From contig CAKOKQ010000001.1 of the NCBI GenBank assembly GCA_934095825.1, positions 1 through 64,000 of the forward strand: a stretch of 64,000 bases of DNA. The letters are read 5' to 3'. Positions 50,885-61,032 of the stretch are shown piece by piece. Each line of letters begins with the position of its first letter. Positions within the stretch are counted from its first letter, which is position 1. A program made the translations under genes and the position numbers. The notes beneath the pieces were generated by a model. The model did not search any database. It was given only the letters and a program-made list of their open reading frames with translations, and was not told the DNA's origin. The stretch is from an uncultured Bacilli bacterium (GTDB lineage: Bacteria; Bacillota_I; Bacilli_A; RF39; UBA660).

Positions 50885-52175
50885 AGCGTGGTTTTTGATA
50901 AAACAAAGTCTTAAGAAAAAGATGGATACGAAATGGTTTAAAATAGTTAATGTTTTAATTTGTCTTCTTTTAATTGGGGTTATTAATATTGATAAAATTA
51001 TTAATGTTTTTGGGGGAGATTTTAAAGATACCATAAATATCTATTTAACGGGGGATAATAATTATTTAGAAGGTTTTAATGCTTACTTTTTAACTAATAA
51101 AAAAATAGTAAATGATGAAAAAACTTATGAGATAGCATATTCTAGCGATAGTATTGATACTTTAAAAGAAAAAATTGCAGATACAAATAACATTGTTGTA
51201 AATATTAACTTGGATACGGCTGAGTATTTAAAAGCAGATATCATTTCTTATAATAAAATAGATACTATAACTTATAATCTTTTAAGTACTAGTTTAACAG
51301 GGATGAAAACTAGTATGGCCTTAAATTATAATGGGGTATCGAGTGAAGAAATGGCTAAGATTACTAGCCCTATTAGTATTAATAGGGTGGTTACTAATGA
51401 AAAAGAAATAACGGCAAGTGAAGATGCTACCAACATGAGTTTAGTAGTATTCTTGGTACCATTTTTTATGCTAATTGTCTTATTAGTCCAAATGATTGGG
51501 GCGGAGATTAATGATGAAAAAACGACAAGAGGGATGGAAATAATTATTTCTAATGTTCCGGCAAAAGTGCATTTTTTATGTAAAATTGCAAGTTCGACAA
51601 TATTTGTTATTGCTCAATCTTTATTACTCCTATTATATAGTGGTCTTGGCTTTTTAATTCATGGTGGTATTGGGACTGGGCTTGGAGAGTCAAATATTAT
51701 TGGTAATTTATTTGCTTCCTTACAAGCTAGTGGCACCCTAGATTTACTGGCTAAAGGAGCTCCTATCTTAATAGTTATCTTCTTGTTGTCATTCTTTGTT
51801 TATGCAACCTTAGCAGGAGTTTTAGCATCTATGACCACCTCGGCCGAAGATTTCCAACAATTACAAACACCTTTAATGATAGTCTTAATGTTAGGTTATT
51901 ACATTGGTATTATGGCGGCGGCTTTTAAAGGTTCAATTTTTATTCGCATAATTAGTTATATTCCCTTTTTATCGTCGATGGTTGCCCCTATAACTTATAT
52001 TTTAGGAGAGACAACGATAGTTGACCTTGGAATATCAGCTGTTGTTTTACTTATAACTTGCATTTTTCTATTTAAATATGGAATTAGAGTATATAAAGTT
52101 GGCATTTTAAATTATTCAAGCAAAGATTTATGGAAAAAAGTCTTTAAATCATTAAAAGTAAAGGATGGAGTGTAG
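50874..52175 (+). CDS. ABC transporter permease (NatB/YhaP-like)
   Basis: 433 residues. One N-terminal membrane helix, a large extracellular domain (about 45-205) and five to six helices in the second half (starting VFLVPFFMLIVLLVQMIG with the cytoplasmic EINDEKTTRGMEIIISN motif). That helical pattern and the EK-TRGMEII coupling segment are characteristic of the ABC-2/NatB permeases. It forms a transporter with the preceding ATPase. It overlaps the next gene by one base. Confidence 0.85.
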   Translation: MKNKAWFLIKQSLKKKMDTKWFKIVNVLICLLLIGVINIDKIINVFGGDFKDTINIYLTGDNNYLEGFNAYFLTNKKIVNDEKTYEIAYSSDSIDTLKEKIADTNNIVVNINLDTAEYLKADIISYNKIDTITYNLLSTSLTGMKTSMALNYNGVSSEEMAKITSPISINRVVTNEKEITASEDATNMSLVVFLVPFFMLIVLLVQMIGAEINDEKTTRGMEIIISNVPAKVHFLCKIASSTIFVIAQSLLLLLYSGLGFLIHGGIGTGLGESNIIGNLFASLQASGTLDLLAKGAPILIVIFLLSFFVYATLAGVLASMTTSAEDFQQLQTPLMIVLMLGYYIGIMAAAFKGSIFIRIISYIPFLSSMVAPITYILGETTIVDLGISAVVLLITCIFLFKYGIRVYKVGILNYSSKDLWKKVFKSLKVKDGV

Positions 52176-52720
52176 TGAAAAATAATAAATTAAAAATAAT
52201 TAGTGTGGCCGTATTAACACTTTTAGCAGTGGGGTTAATTGTTTTTACGATTTACTATTTAATTAGTAATAAAGATACCAATAAAGTAACCACTAAATTT
52301 GAGGAGGCTACTTCGCACGCTAAGCAAATTGATCAAGTACCTATCAAAGATATTGATAGTAAAGTAACTTTAGACACTTTACCAAAGACCGATGGGGTTC
52401 TAACCGAACTAAAATTTCAGGATTTTACGAAATTATTTCAAACAAGTAGAAGAAGTGTTTTAGTAGTAACCAGAACTGGTTGTAGTTATTGTGAAGAATT
52501 TTTGCCCGAATTAAAGAGCGCTTTAGGTAATTTAGGTATAAGTGCTTATGAAGTTAACATGAGTAATCTAGGACAAAATGAAAGTTTAGGTAAATACATA
52601 GTAGTTACAGGAACCCCCATAACTTATATCATTGAAAATGGAAATGTAACCCATACTTTTAGTGGTAGTACTGATGCCAAGACAATTGAAGCTTTTTTAG
52701 ACCTTTACTATATAAGATAG
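52175..52720 (+). CDS. Membrane-anchored thioredoxin-like protein (CSYC)
   Basis: 181 residues with GTG start (GGATGGAG upstream). An N-terminal helix (10-30) is followed by an extracellular thioredoxin domain with C103-S-Y-C106 in VVTRTGCSYCEEFLPEL and a cis-Pro in VVTGTPITYII. Unlike the protein at 43175 it retains both redox Cys. It directly follows the ABC permease, so it may help fold or reduce the transported or exported substrate. Terminator follows. Confidence 0.8.
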   Translation: MKNNKLKIISVAVLTLLAVGLIVFTIYYLISNKDTNKVTTKFEEATSHAKQIDQVPIKDIDSKVTLDTLPKTDGVLTELKFQDFTKLFQTSRRSVLVVTRTGCSYCEEFLPELKSALGNLGISAYEVNMSNLGQNESLGKYIVVTGTPITYIIENGNVTHTFSGSTDAKTIEAFLDLYYIR

Positions 52721-52731
52721 TAAGGTCTTTT
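52699..52731 (+). terminator. Terminator of the ABC-thioredoxin operon
   Basis: AGACCTTTACTA and TAGTAAGGTCT pair with a single bulge and a T tail; it overlaps the stop codon. Confidence 0.7.
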
Positions 52732-52880
52732 AAATTAAAACTAGTAATCTATTATTAAATAATTAAGAAAATTAAAAACGGACAAAGAACTAAAAAATAG
52801 ATAAAAATCCACTGTTTGTAATCAAAAAATGCATCTAAAAAAGAAGTTTGGTAAAGCTTGTAAAAATTTAGCAGATTGCC

Positions 52881-52909
52881 TTGACAAAGAAGAAAGTGGT
52901 TGATAATAT
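52881..52909 (+). promoter_or_regulatory. Promoter of ruvA-ruvB
   Basis: TTGACA (52881-52886), a 17-nt spacer and TAATAT (52904-52909). Confidence 0.65.
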
Positions 52910-52932
52910 GAGAAAGAAAAGGAAGTATCAGA

Positions 52933-53490
52933 ATGTTAAATTATATAACTGGAATAATAAAAGAAATTGGTAGTAACTATGTAGTTTTAGAAAATAATGG
53001 CATTGGTTATCAAATATTTGTTGGTAATCCTTATGTTTATCGTGAAAACTTAGAATATACAATTTATTTGTATAATTATATTAGGGAAGATGAGTATACT
53101 CTTTATGGCTTTAAGAAAAAAGAAGAAAAAAACTTATTTTTACGGCTAATAAATGTTAAAGGCTTGGGACCTAAAATGGCCATACCAATGGTTTCAACAG
53201 GTAATACTAGTGATGTAATTGAAGCCATAGAAAGAGAAAATTTAGTTTATTTAACGAAGTTTCCTAAAGTGGGCGATAAATTAGCAAGGCAGATTATTCT
53301 AGACCTAAAGGGTAAACTTGCTGACCATCAAGACTTGTTTGCTGTTAATGACTTAGATGAATTAGTTAGTGTTTTAGAATCTTTAGGTTATAAGAAAGCT
53401 GATATTAAGGCGATTTTACCTAAAGTAGATGCAACAAAAGAATTAGAAAGTCAAATTAAAGAAGCCTTAAAATTATTAATGAGTAGATAA
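52933..53490 (+). CDS. ruvA: Holliday junction helicase subunit RuvA
   Basis: 185 residues. Domain I is an OB fold (MLNYITGIIKEIGSNYVVLENNGIGYQIFV). Domain II has two helix-hairpin-helix motifs (LINVKGLGPKMA and LTKFPKVGDKLARQII). Domain III is the short C-terminal helix bundle that touches RuvB. RuvA tetramers bind four-way junctions and load RuvB. A HAD gene separates it from ruvB by 0.6 kb; all three are co-directional. Confidence 0.93.
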   Translation: MLNYITGIIKEIGSNYVVLENNGIGYQIFVGNPYVYRENLEYTIYLYNYIREDEYTLYGFKKKEEKNLFLRLINVKGLGPKMAIPMVSTGNTSDVIEAIERENLVYLTKFPKVGDKLARQIILDLKGKLADHQDLFAVNDLDELVSVLESLGYKKADIKAILPKVDATKELESQIKEALKLLMSR

Positions 53491-53502
53491 AGTAGGTAAG
53501 AG

Positions 53503-54081
53503 ATGAAAATAGGGATTGATATAGATGATACAGTAATGGATACTCAGGTTGTTATTGATAAAGCAGCTTTATATTTTGATAAAAATTTTGTAAATGGAAA
53601 AGGATATCAAGATAAGAGTAAATATGACTTTCATGAAAAGTTTTACTGGAGTTCAGTAGAAAAGAAAGAATTTTTTCAATTTTTTCGTCAGAATAAGTTA
53701 TATTTAGAGGCTCGACCAAAAGGTGATGCTCTATATTACTTAGAAAAGTTATATAACGAAGGGTATGAAATATATTTTTTGACCCGAAGAAGTGCTGATG
53801 AAAAATTAGATATTTTAAGTATTACTAAAGATGATTTAACAAGTAAAGGTTTTAAATATCAAGATTGTCAAATTGGGTTATCTAAAAAAGGGGAAGCTTG
53901 TAAAAGGCTGGGAATAGATGTATTCATTGATGATTCTGTTAGTCAAATCGAAGATGTTAATAGCTATGGCATTAAGACTATATTAGTAGATACTTGGTAC
54001 AATAAGGAATATAAGGGATTAAGAGCTAAAAATTTTCAAGAGATATATAATACAATAAGGAAGTGGAATAATGCTAGATGA
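53503..54081 (+). CDS. HAD-superfamily 5'-nucleotidase-like protein (NT5C type)
   Basis: 192 residues. Motif I is [11 protein letters not shown] (nucleophile Asp8, second Asp10), with an early cap region ([15 protein letters not shown]), motif II FLTRRS near 88, and motif [15 protein letters not shown] near 143. The pattern matches the NT5C family of deoxyribonucleotidases and YqfW-like proteins, which remove phosphate from nucleoside monophosphates. It is inserted between ruvA and ruvB and overlaps ruvB by 11 nt. Confidence 0.75.
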   Translation: MKIGIDIDDTVMDTQVVIDKAALYFDKNFVNGKGYQDKSKYDFHEKFYWSSVEKKEFFQFFRQNKLYLEARPKGDALYYLEKLYNEGYEIYFLTRRSADEKLDILSITKDDLTSKGFKYQDCQIGLSKKGEACKRLGIDVFIDDSVSQIEDVNSYGIKTILVDTWYNKEYKGLRAKNFQEIYNTIRKWNNAR

Positions 54082-55066
54082 TATTTACAACGCTAATTTA
54101 AAAGAAGATGAATTTGATAAAAATATTAGACCCGAAACTTTAGATGATTATGTTGGGCAAGAAGAAATAAAAGAAAATTTAAAAGTATTTATTAAAGCTT
54201 GCAAAATGCGTAATGAAGTTTTAGATCATGTTTTATTATATGGACCTCCGGGGCTTGGAAAAACGACTCTAGCTCATATTATTGCTAATGAGTTGGGCGT
54301 AAACATTAAAACCGCCTCCGGTCCTTCAATTGAAAAGCCGGGGGACTTAGCAGCCGTTTTATCGAATTTAGAAGAAGGCGATGTTTTATTTATTGATGAA
54401 ATCCATCGTATGCCAAGATTTATTGAAGAAATATTGTATCCCGCGATGGAAGATTTTGAACTAGATATTGTAGTTGGTCAAGATGGTAATACCCGTAATA
54501 TCAAGATTGATTTGCCCCCATTTACTTTGGTAGGAGCTACAACTAGAGCAGGAAATATTTCTAGTCCCCTTCGTGATCGTTTTGGAATTGTTTCCAAACT
54601 TAATTATTATACTGATGAAGAATTAAAACAGATAATAATGCGTACCTCTAAAGTCTTAAAAATGCCAATTGATGAGCTTGCTGCAATGGAACTAGCAAAA
54701 AGAAGTCGAAAAACGCCGCGTATTGCTAACCGTTTATTTAAGCGTGTTCGTGATTTTACTTTAGTTGCAGGTGATCAAATGATAAGCCTAGATACTACTA
54801 GAAAAGCTTTATCTCGACTAAAAATAGATGAATATGGTCTAGACTCTTTAGATTTAGAGTATTTAGATGCTTTAATCACTAAATTTAATGGTGGACCCGT
54901 TGGGGCGGGGACAATTGCCACTTCGATTGGGGAAGAAGTAACAACCGTTGAAGAAGTAGTTGAACCTTTCCTTTTACAAGAAGGCTTTGTAAAAAGAAGT
55001 CAAAGAGGACGAATTGCTACTGAAAAAGCCTACAACCATTTACATATACCAGTAAAAAAGAAATAA
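54071..55066 (+). CDS. ruvB: Holliday junction helicase ATPase RuvB
   Basis: 331 residues, AAA+ ATPase. The N-terminal [11 protein letters not shown] start, Walker [15 protein letters not shown], Walker [13 protein letters not shown], sensor 1 ([12 protein letters not shown]), an arginine finger (RDRFG) and the winged-helix C-terminus ([15 protein letters not shown]) are all present. It drives branch migration at junctions held by RuvA. Length and motif order are normal. Confidence 0.95.
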   Translation: MLDDIYNANLKEDEFDKNIRPETLDDYVGQEEIKENLKVFIKACKMRNEVLDHVLLYGPPGLGKTTLAHIIANELGVNIKTASGPSIEKPGDLAAVLSNLEEGDVLFIDEIHRMPRFIEEILYPAMEDFELDIVVGQDGNTRNIKIDLPPFTLVGATTRAGNISSPLRDRFGIVSKLNYYTDEELKQIIMRTSKVLKMPIDELAAMELAKRSRKTPRIANRLFKRVRDFTLVAGDQMISLDTTRKALSRLKIDEYGLDSLDLEYLDALITKFNGGPVGAGTIATSIGEEVTTVEEVVEPFLLQEGFVKRSQRGRIATEKAYNHLHIPVKKK

Positions 55067-55146
55067 AAAGCGAAGTTATAAGAAAAATAATTTACTTTAA
55101 GTAGTAGTTTTGATATAATAAATTTGAAAATAGGAGAGTTAGTGTG

Positions 55147-57459
55147 ATGAAAAATAACCAAAGTATATTAAAGAAAATAGAAAATCTACTAAAGCCAGAG
55201 TCAACTATCTTGGTTGATTTACATAAAAAAATAGATGATAACACTAGTACCGTAGCGAAAAAAGAAAAAAGTATTAGCGATAAAAAGCAAAAGATTGCCA
55301 ACATCGAAACAGAAATAAATGGCTTAAATGACGAAAATGCTGTACTTTTAGAAGCTTTTAATGCTCTAAAAGATAAAGATTTAAAATTGATTACTAATGT
55401 TTTAAAATTAAATCTTGATGTTAATAAGGATTTAAATAAACTAATTAATCAATTGCCGCTACAAATTGAAATTCGTAATAATGATATTAGCGATTTAGAG
55501 CAAGCTATTAGTGAAGATGAGAAAAAGTTAGATATTGCTCATAGTAATATTACTGATTTAGAAAGTAAACTAAATACAGCTTTAGAAACTCAAAAAAATT
55601 TGAATGCTTTAATTAAAGACGCTAGTGGTGGTAGTTGTACCGAAACGCGTAATCAGGTAATTGAACTTTTAAAGAACTTAGAATTTAATAATGACGAAGC
55701 TTATGCAGCAGCCAAGTTAATTATGTTCCCAGAAGACGAGTTAATGCCATTCTTTAAAAATTTTAAATTTGAAATAACTCAACAATTAGATGATAATGAA
55801 ACATATGTTGATTTAGATAATATTGTTGATGCCTTAAAAGAAGTTGATTTAGATGATGATAAGACTTTAGAAACCAAAAAAGAAGTATCTGCAGAACCAG
55901 CTGATGATTTTTTAAGTAGTTTTGATACCAATGTTTTTGATTTTGAATCTATTCATGATCCAGCAAGTACAGAAACATTAGAAAATAGTGCGGAATCAAG
56001 TTCTTTAGAAAATGAAAAAGAGAACGAAGATACAAGCAATGCTGATAGTCAAAAACCAGATGAGTTATCATCAGAAGTTAAATTAGAAGATGAGAATTTA
56101 AAAGAAGAATCTAATGATAATGAAACTAAAGATAATGAAGCACCGGCTAGTGATGATTATCAAAAGATTTTAGAAGATGAAACCCCAATATCTTTTGAAG
56201 AGTTAAAAAATCTTTTTGAAGAAAATACCGAAGATAAAAATACTTCTACTAATGAAGTAAATGTTAAAAATGCCGAAGATACAGCTAATAATGATATTAT
56301 TTCCCTAGATGAGTTACAAGATAAAATGAATGATATCTTTAAAGATTTAAATGAAGAAGAATCTAGTAGTATTAAAGAAGATAGTACTGAAAGTAATTCT
56401 TTAGAAAATACCAAAGTTGAAGATATTCATGAAACTACTAGTGAAGATTCTAAAGATATCGAAAATATTGTAAATACTGAGGAAACGGAAGAAATACCAA
56501 TAGATTTTGATGAACAAGTTTTAATTGATTTAGGAAAATCAGCTGAAGATATTGCTTTAATTAAACCTTTTGATACTAGCAAGTTAGATAGTAACAAAAT
56601 TAAGTCCGAACTTGCAAAAAAAGATATTAAACCACAGACAATCCCTTTAGTTGTTTATAAAAATGGTCTTCAAAATTACTTAGCAAATATCGATACATTA
56701 AAAGAGTTTGGCTATAAACCAAATGAGATGGAGATAGAAAAAAATGGTGCCGTTTTAAGTTTAATTAGTAATGAAGACTTAAATAAAAACTTAAAAACTT
56801 TGAAAGATTATAAAATAGACTTGAAGAGTACCAATGGACATTTAGCTTTCAATGTTTTAGGTGTAGAACCAAAAGAACTAATCAGAAGAATTGATCTTAT
56901 TATTGAAAATAATCAAAGTGATTTAATTACTTATGATATTGCTGCCCTTGCCCTAGATGTTGAGACTATTTTAAAGAGAATTGCTTTTTGTAAAGAATAT
57001 AATATTCCTTATACAGAAGAAAAAAATAATATCTTAACCTTCAATAGTTATGTTTTTAATCAAGATGTTTTAGAAGAATTAGTTGAAAAAGAAGTTAATT
57101 TCGATAAAGATAGCGAAGTGTTAACTGATAATTTAAAAGAAGTAGTTGCTAGCAATGTTATTGATATCTTAGATAATAAGTTAGACGATATCTTTAACAT
57201 AAAACTACAAGATGCTAAAAAATTTGATGAATATACCAGATTAGAACAAAAATTAGAAAGTATTTGTGTTTGCAAAGGTAATGCTTATATAATTGATGGT
57301 TTGTATTTTTCACATCAAAATACTAAGCGCAATTTAATTACTTTAATTAATAATGAAAATGATATAAGTGATAAAGATATTTTAATAGCTAGTCTTCTTT
57401 ATAACTCAACGAAAACTATAGATGATGTTAAAAACATTATAGAAAGTATCAGAGGTTAA
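55147..57459 (+). CDS. Coiled-coil and acidic low-complexity protein
   Basis: 770 residues, no known family. Residues 10-165 form a long coiled coil (heptads with Ile/Leu such as IANIETEINGLNDENAVLLEAFNAL). A short folded stretch follows to about 235, then a very acidic Glu/Asp/Ser/Asn tract to about 450. The C-terminal 320 residues are a structured helical region with repeated helix-turn units (KTLKDYKIDLKSTNGHL, RIAFCKEYNIPYTEEKNNIL). ATG 55147 follows GGAGAG. A scaffold is plausible. It is followed 2 nt later by a 95-residue protein. Confidence 0.6.
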   Translation: MKNNQSILKKIENLLKPESTILVDLHKKIDDNTSTVAKKEKSISDKKQKIANIETEINGLNDENAVLLEAFNALKDKDLKLITNVLKLNLDVNKDLNKLINQLPLQIEIRNNDISDLEQAISEDEKKLDIAHSNITDLESKLNTALETQKNLNALIKDASGGSCTETRNQVIELLKNLEFNNDEAYAAAKLIMFPEDELMPFFKNFKFEITQQLDDNETYVDLDNIVDALKEVDLDDDKTLETKKEVSAEPADDFLSSFDTNVFDFESIHDPASTETLENSAESSSLENEKENEDTSNADSQKPDELSSEVKLEDENLKEESNDNETKDNEAPASDDYQKILEDETPISFEELKNLFEENTEDKNTSTNEVNVKNAEDTANNDIISLDELQDKMNDIFKDLNEEESSSIKEDSTESNSLENTKVEDIHETTSEDSKDIENIVNTEETEEIPIDFDEQVLIDLGKSAEDIALIKPFDTSKLDSNKIKSELAKKDIKPQTIPLVVYKNGLQNYLANIDTLKEFGYKPNEMEIEKNGAVLSLISNEDLNKNLKTLKDYKIDLKSTNGHLAFNVLGVEPKELIRRIDLIIENNQSDLITYDIAALALDVETILKRIAFCKEYNIPYTEEKNNILTFNSYVFNQDVLEELVEKEVNFDKDSEVLTDNLKEVVASNVIDILDNKLDDIFNIKLQDAKKFDEYTRLEQKLESICVCKGNAYIIDGLYFSHQNTKRNLITLINNENDISDKDILIASLLYNSTKTIDDVKNIIESIRG

Positions 57460-57460
57460 T

Positions 57461-57748
57461 ATGCGTTATTTAGAAAATTATGGTTTTAAAGAAACTGAAA
57501 TAAAATGGTTAGAAGAAAATATTTGTCAAACATTAAAAAAAGCTTTAACAGAAGAACAAAAATTAGTTGGCGCTAATATTGGATATTTAAAAAATCTAGG
57601 GGTATTAAATTATAAAGAAATATTTAATAATTACTATAGTATGTTCTTAATGGATAACAGTGCTTTTACTGAAATATTTAATAAATATGACCAAGCTGAT
57701 TTAGTTGATAAATTACAGAAAAATATTGCAATTGTAGAGTATCTATAG
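57461..57748 (+). CDS. Small protein coupled to the coiled-coil protein
   Basis: 95 residues, helical, no family recognised. It starts one base after the stop of the coiled-coil gene, with an AGAGG in its end acting as ribosome binding site, so translation is probably coupled. Repeated patterns (KNLGVLNYKEIFNNYYSMFL) resemble the helix-turn units in the C-terminal part of the preceding protein. A partner protein is likely. Confidence 0.6.
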   Translation: MRYLENYGFKETEIKWLEENICQTLKKALTEEQKLVGANIGYLKNLGVLNYKEIFNNYYSMFLMDNSAFTEIFNKYDQADLVDKLQKNIAIVEYL

Positions 57749-57758
57749 TTGCTTTTTT
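57728..57758 (+). terminator. Probable terminator
   Basis: GCAA...TAGA pairs with TCTA...TTGC across a small internal loop, followed by T6. Confidence 0.5.
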
Positions 57759-57812
57759 CTTTCCTTTATTGTTAACCTTTGGTATAATAAGAACAAGAAA
57801 TGAGGACATAAT

Positions 57813-59939
57813 ATGGATTACTTAAATACTTTAAATGACGAGCAAAAAAAAGCTGTCATGCATCTTGATGGACCGTGTTTAGTCTTAGCAGGAGCTGGCT
57901 CTGGGAAAACCAGAGTTTTAACAACAAGAATAGCTTACCTTATTGATAATGGTATTCCTTCTTATAATATTTTAGCTATAACTTTTACTAATAAAGCCGC
58001 TAAAGAAATGAAAGAAAGAGTACAAGCTTTAGTTCCCGATAACTATGCTTTTGTAGGAACTTTTCATTCCTTGGGCGTAAGAATTTTACGAGAAAATTGT
58101 AGTGAATGTAACTTAAGTCCTAATTTTACTATTTTAGATAGTGATGATGTTTTAAGTTTAATTAAAAGAATTATGAAAAATAAGGAGATAGACCCTAAAC
58201 AGTTAGCGCCTTCTTATGTTCGGAACCGAATTAGTTTTATTAAAAATGAAAATTTAAGTCAAAGAGAAATGGATAATATTTTTAATACCTCAGCTGAAAA
58301 GCAAATTTTAGAAATATATGAAACATATCAAGAGTTAATTCATAAAAATAATTCAGTCGATTTTGATGACTTATTGGTTTTACCAGTCGAATTATTTAAA
58401 AAATATCCCGAAATACTGGATAAATATCAGGAACATTTTAAATATATCTTAGTAGATGAGTATCAGGATACTAATGAAGTTCAATATCAATTTAATAAGT
58501 TGCTTGCTAGTAAATATCGTAATCTATTTGTTGTTGGTGATGCTAATCAGTCAATTTATGGGTTTCGTAATGCTAATTTTAGAAATATTCTAAATTTTGA
58601 AAAAGATTATAAAGATGCGTATGTTGTTACATTAGAGAGTAACTACCGTAGTACTAATAACATTTTAGAATGTGCTAACTGTGTTATTAGAAATAATAAA
58701 GAACGCAAAGAACTAAATTTAAAAGGAACGATAGGTGAAGGAGTTAAAACTCAGTATATTACATGCGAAAACGGGAAAGCTGAAGCCTTAACAATTATAG
58801 AAGAAATAAAAAAATTATATAATCAAGGTTATGACTATAAAGATATTGGTATTCTTTATCGTACCAATGGGCAATCGCGTTTATTAGAAGAAGTTTTCTT
58901 AAAAGAGAATGTTCCTTACAATGTTGTTGGGGCCTATTACTTCTATCAAAGAAAAGAAATTAAAGATTTATTAAGTTATTTGAAACTTATTAATAATCAA
59001 GATGATGATATTGCTTTAAGAAGAGTAATTAATGAACCAAAGCGTGGTATTGGTGAGAAAGCCATTGAAAATCTAAGTAATGAAGCAACAACAAATGGTA
59101 GTAGTATGTTTAAAGCCATTACTAAGGGTAAGGAATTAGCTTTTAAAGATTTAATATTAGATATGGTTAAAGTCCAAGAAGATTTATCTTTAACCGAATT
59201 TATAGATTATGTTATAGATAAGAGTGGTATTAGAGCTAGCCTTACCGAAGAAAAATCTTTAGAAAATGATTTGCGATTAGACAACTTAGAAGAATTTAAA
59301 TCTGTTACAGCTTCGTTTGAAGAGAGGACTGGTTCAGTAAATTTAAGCGATTTCTTAGAAGAAATATCTTTAGTTGCTGATATGAGTGAACATAAAGAAG
59401 AAAAAGATGCGGTAACTTTAATGACCGTTCATAGTGCTAAGGGCTTAGAATTTGATTGTGTTTTCATATGCGGTTTGGAAGAAGGAATTTTTCCTCATCA
59501 AAACGCCTTTGGAAGTGAATCGGAAATCGAAGAAGAACGACGATTATGCTATGTTGGTATTACAAGAGCCCGCAAAGTTTTATATTTAACAAATGCCCAT
59601 AGTCGTATTCTTTATGGTCGGGAACAAGTAAATCCGCCATCACGCTTTATTAAAGAAATTGATAAAAATTTATTAGATATTAAAGTCAAAAATACAAGCT
59701 TAGAAAGATTAAGAAGTAAAAATGTCGGTAGAATTCCTACATTTTCTAATAAAAACAGTTTTTATAATAATGAGACAGCGATGCAAGAACTTAAAGTGGG
59801 CGACCATTTAATGCACTCATTATATGGTAGGGGAACAGTTGTAGCAATGGATAATACATTTTATACCGTAGCTTTTAGTAGTCGCTTCGGAATAAAGAAA
59901 ATTATGAAGAATTTTAAGGGGATAAGAAAGGTAGATTAA
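57813..59939 (+). CDS. pcrA: ATP-dependent DNA helicase PcrA
   Basis: 708 residues, UvrD/PcrA superfamily 1. Motif I is AGAGSGKTRVL near residue 27, motif Ia TFTNKAAKEM, motif II LVDEYQDTN near 218, motif III GDANQSIYGFR, motif IV ESNYRST, motif V VTLMTVHSAKGLEFD near 545 and motif VI CYVGITRAR. The C-terminal Tudor-like domain (GDHLMHSLYGRGTVV...FSSRFGIKKIMK) that binds RNA polymerase is present. It unwinds DNA in repair and plasmid replication. It overlaps nothing; the next gene starts 2 nt after its stop. Confidence 0.94.
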   Translation: MDYLNTLNDEQKKAVMHLDGPCLVLAGAGSGKTRVLTTRIAYLIDNGIPSYNILAITFTNKAAKEMKERVQALVPDNYAFVGTFHSLGVRILRENCSECNLSPNFTILDSDDVLSLIKRIMKNKEIDPKQLAPSYVRNRISFIKNENLSQREMDNIFNTSAEKQILEIYETYQELIHKNNSVDFDDLLVLPVELFKKYPEILDKYQEHFKYILVDEYQDTNEVQYQFNKLLASKYRNLFVVGDANQSIYGFRNANFRNILNFEKDYKDAYVVTLESNYRSTNNILECANCVIRNNKERKELNLKGTIGEGVKTQYITCENGKAEALTIIEEIKKLYNQGYDYKDIGILYRTNGQSRLLEEVFLKENVPYNVVGAYYFYQRKEIKDLLSYLKLINNQDDDIALRRVINEPKRGIGEKAIENLSNEATTNGSSMFKAITKGKELAFKDLILDMVKVQEDLSLTEFIDYVIDKSGIRASLTEEKSLENDLRLDNLEEFKSVTASFEERTGSVNLSDFLEEISLVADMSEHKEEKDAVTLMTVHSAKGLEFDCVFICGLEEGIFPHQNAFGSESEIEEERRLCYVGITRARKVLYLTNAHSRILYGREQVNPPSRFIKEIDKNLLDIKVKNTSLERLRSKNVGRIPTFSNKNSFYNNETAMQELKVGDHLMHSLYGRGTVVAMDNTFYTVAFSSRFGIKKIMKNFKGIRKVD

Positions 59940-59940
59940 T

Positions 59941-60834
59941 ATGGAATTAGTAATTATGGCTGCTGGAATGGGTTCAAGATTTGGCGGCTTAAAACAAATT
60001 GAACCAATGGGACCAAATGGCGAATTTATTATCGATTATTCGATATATGATGCTATTAGAGCTGGTTTTGATAAAGTTGTTTTCATTATAAAAAGAGAAA
60101 ATGCTGAAGTATTTAAGGAAACAATTGGAAAAAGAATTGAAGGCAAGATTGCTGTAAGTTATGTATATCAAGATATGGATAATATTCCCAAAGAATATTT
60201 AGAAAATGATAGAGTTAAACCTTGGGGAACAGCCCATGCTATTTATTGTTGTCAAGATGTTGTAAAAGATAACTTTGCTATTATTAACGCTGATGATTTT
60301 TATGGTAGAGATGCTTATCTTAAAGCAGCCGAATTCTTAAAAAGTGGCATTACTGGTCATGATTTTGGGATGGTTGGGTATCGAGCTAGCAATACTTTAA
60401 CGGCTAACGGTGCTGTAAAGCGTGGTGTTTGTTCATCAAGTGATGGCTATTTAACTAGTCTTATTGAATCAAAAGTTGAAGAAATTAATGGCGTTATAAC
60501 TGCTAGTCCTTTAAATGGGGAGGCATCATTTAAAGTTAGTAATGATACTTTAGTATCAATGAATATGTTTTTATTTACTAAAGATATTTTTAATATTTTA
60601 AATAAAGATATTAAAGAATACTTTGCTAAACATAAAGATAATTTAAATGAAGGTGAATTTTTGATTCCTGATGTTGTTTGCGAACATATTGCCAAAAAAG
60701 ATATCACCGTTAAAGTAATGGATACAACTAGTGTATGGTATGGTGTAACTTATAGAGAAGATGCTGATACCGTAAGACAAGCCCTAAAAGAATTAGTAGA
60801 TAATGGTGAATATCCTGCTAATCTTTGGGAGTAA
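59941..60834 (+). CDS. NDP-sugar nucleotidyltransferase family protein
   Basis: 297 residues. The N-terminal nucleotide loop VIMAAGMGSRFGGLKQIEPMGPNGEFIIDYSIYDA and the metal-binding INADDFYGRDAY near residue 117 mark a glucose-1-phosphate or similar nucleotidyltransferase fold. KPWGTAHAIYCC adds the base-binding loop. The product could be a UDP- or CDP-sugar precursor for surface polymers. It is translated right after pcrA (1-nt gap), with AAAGGTAG inside the pcrA end. Exact sugar unknown. Confidence 0.8.
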   Translation: MELVIMAAGMGSRFGGLKQIEPMGPNGEFIIDYSIYDAIRAGFDKVVFIIKRENAEVFKETIGKRIEGKIAVSYVYQDMDNIPKEYLENDRVKPWGTAHAIYCCQDVVKDNFAIINADDFYGRDAYLKAAEFLKSGITGHDFGMVGYRASNTLTANGAVKRGVCSSSDGYLTSLIESKVEEINGVITASPLNGEASFKVSNDTLVSMNMFLFTKDIFNILNKDIKEYFAKHKDNLNEGEFLIPDVVCEHIAKKDITVKVMDTTSVWYGVTYREDADTVRQALKELVDNGEYPANLWE

Positions 60835-60850
60835 TTTATATTTTAATAAA

Positions 60851-60899
60851 AGTAACTGTTATAAATTTGTTTTCAAACTTCTTAACAGTTATTTTTTTT
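60851..60899 (+). terminator. Terminator of pcrA-nucleotidyltransferase
   Basis: GTAACTGTT (60852-60860) pairs with AACAGTTAT (60884-60892, one G-U), followed by T7. Confidence 0.7.
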
Positions 60900-60985
60900 A
60901 AAACTTTTTTTCAAAATATGAAATATTAATAGACCAAATTTAAAATTTAGTAAGGAAAAAAACACTAAAATTAAAATTTGAGTAG

Positions 60986-61013
60986 TTGCAAAAACTGAGA
61001 TAATTATTAAAAT
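60986..61013 (+). promoter_or_regulatory. Promoter of the gene at 61033
   Basis: TTGCAA (60986-60991), a 16-nt spacer and TAAAAT (61008-61013). Confidence 0.5.
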
Positions 61014-61032
61014 AATATTTAGGTGATGAAAT

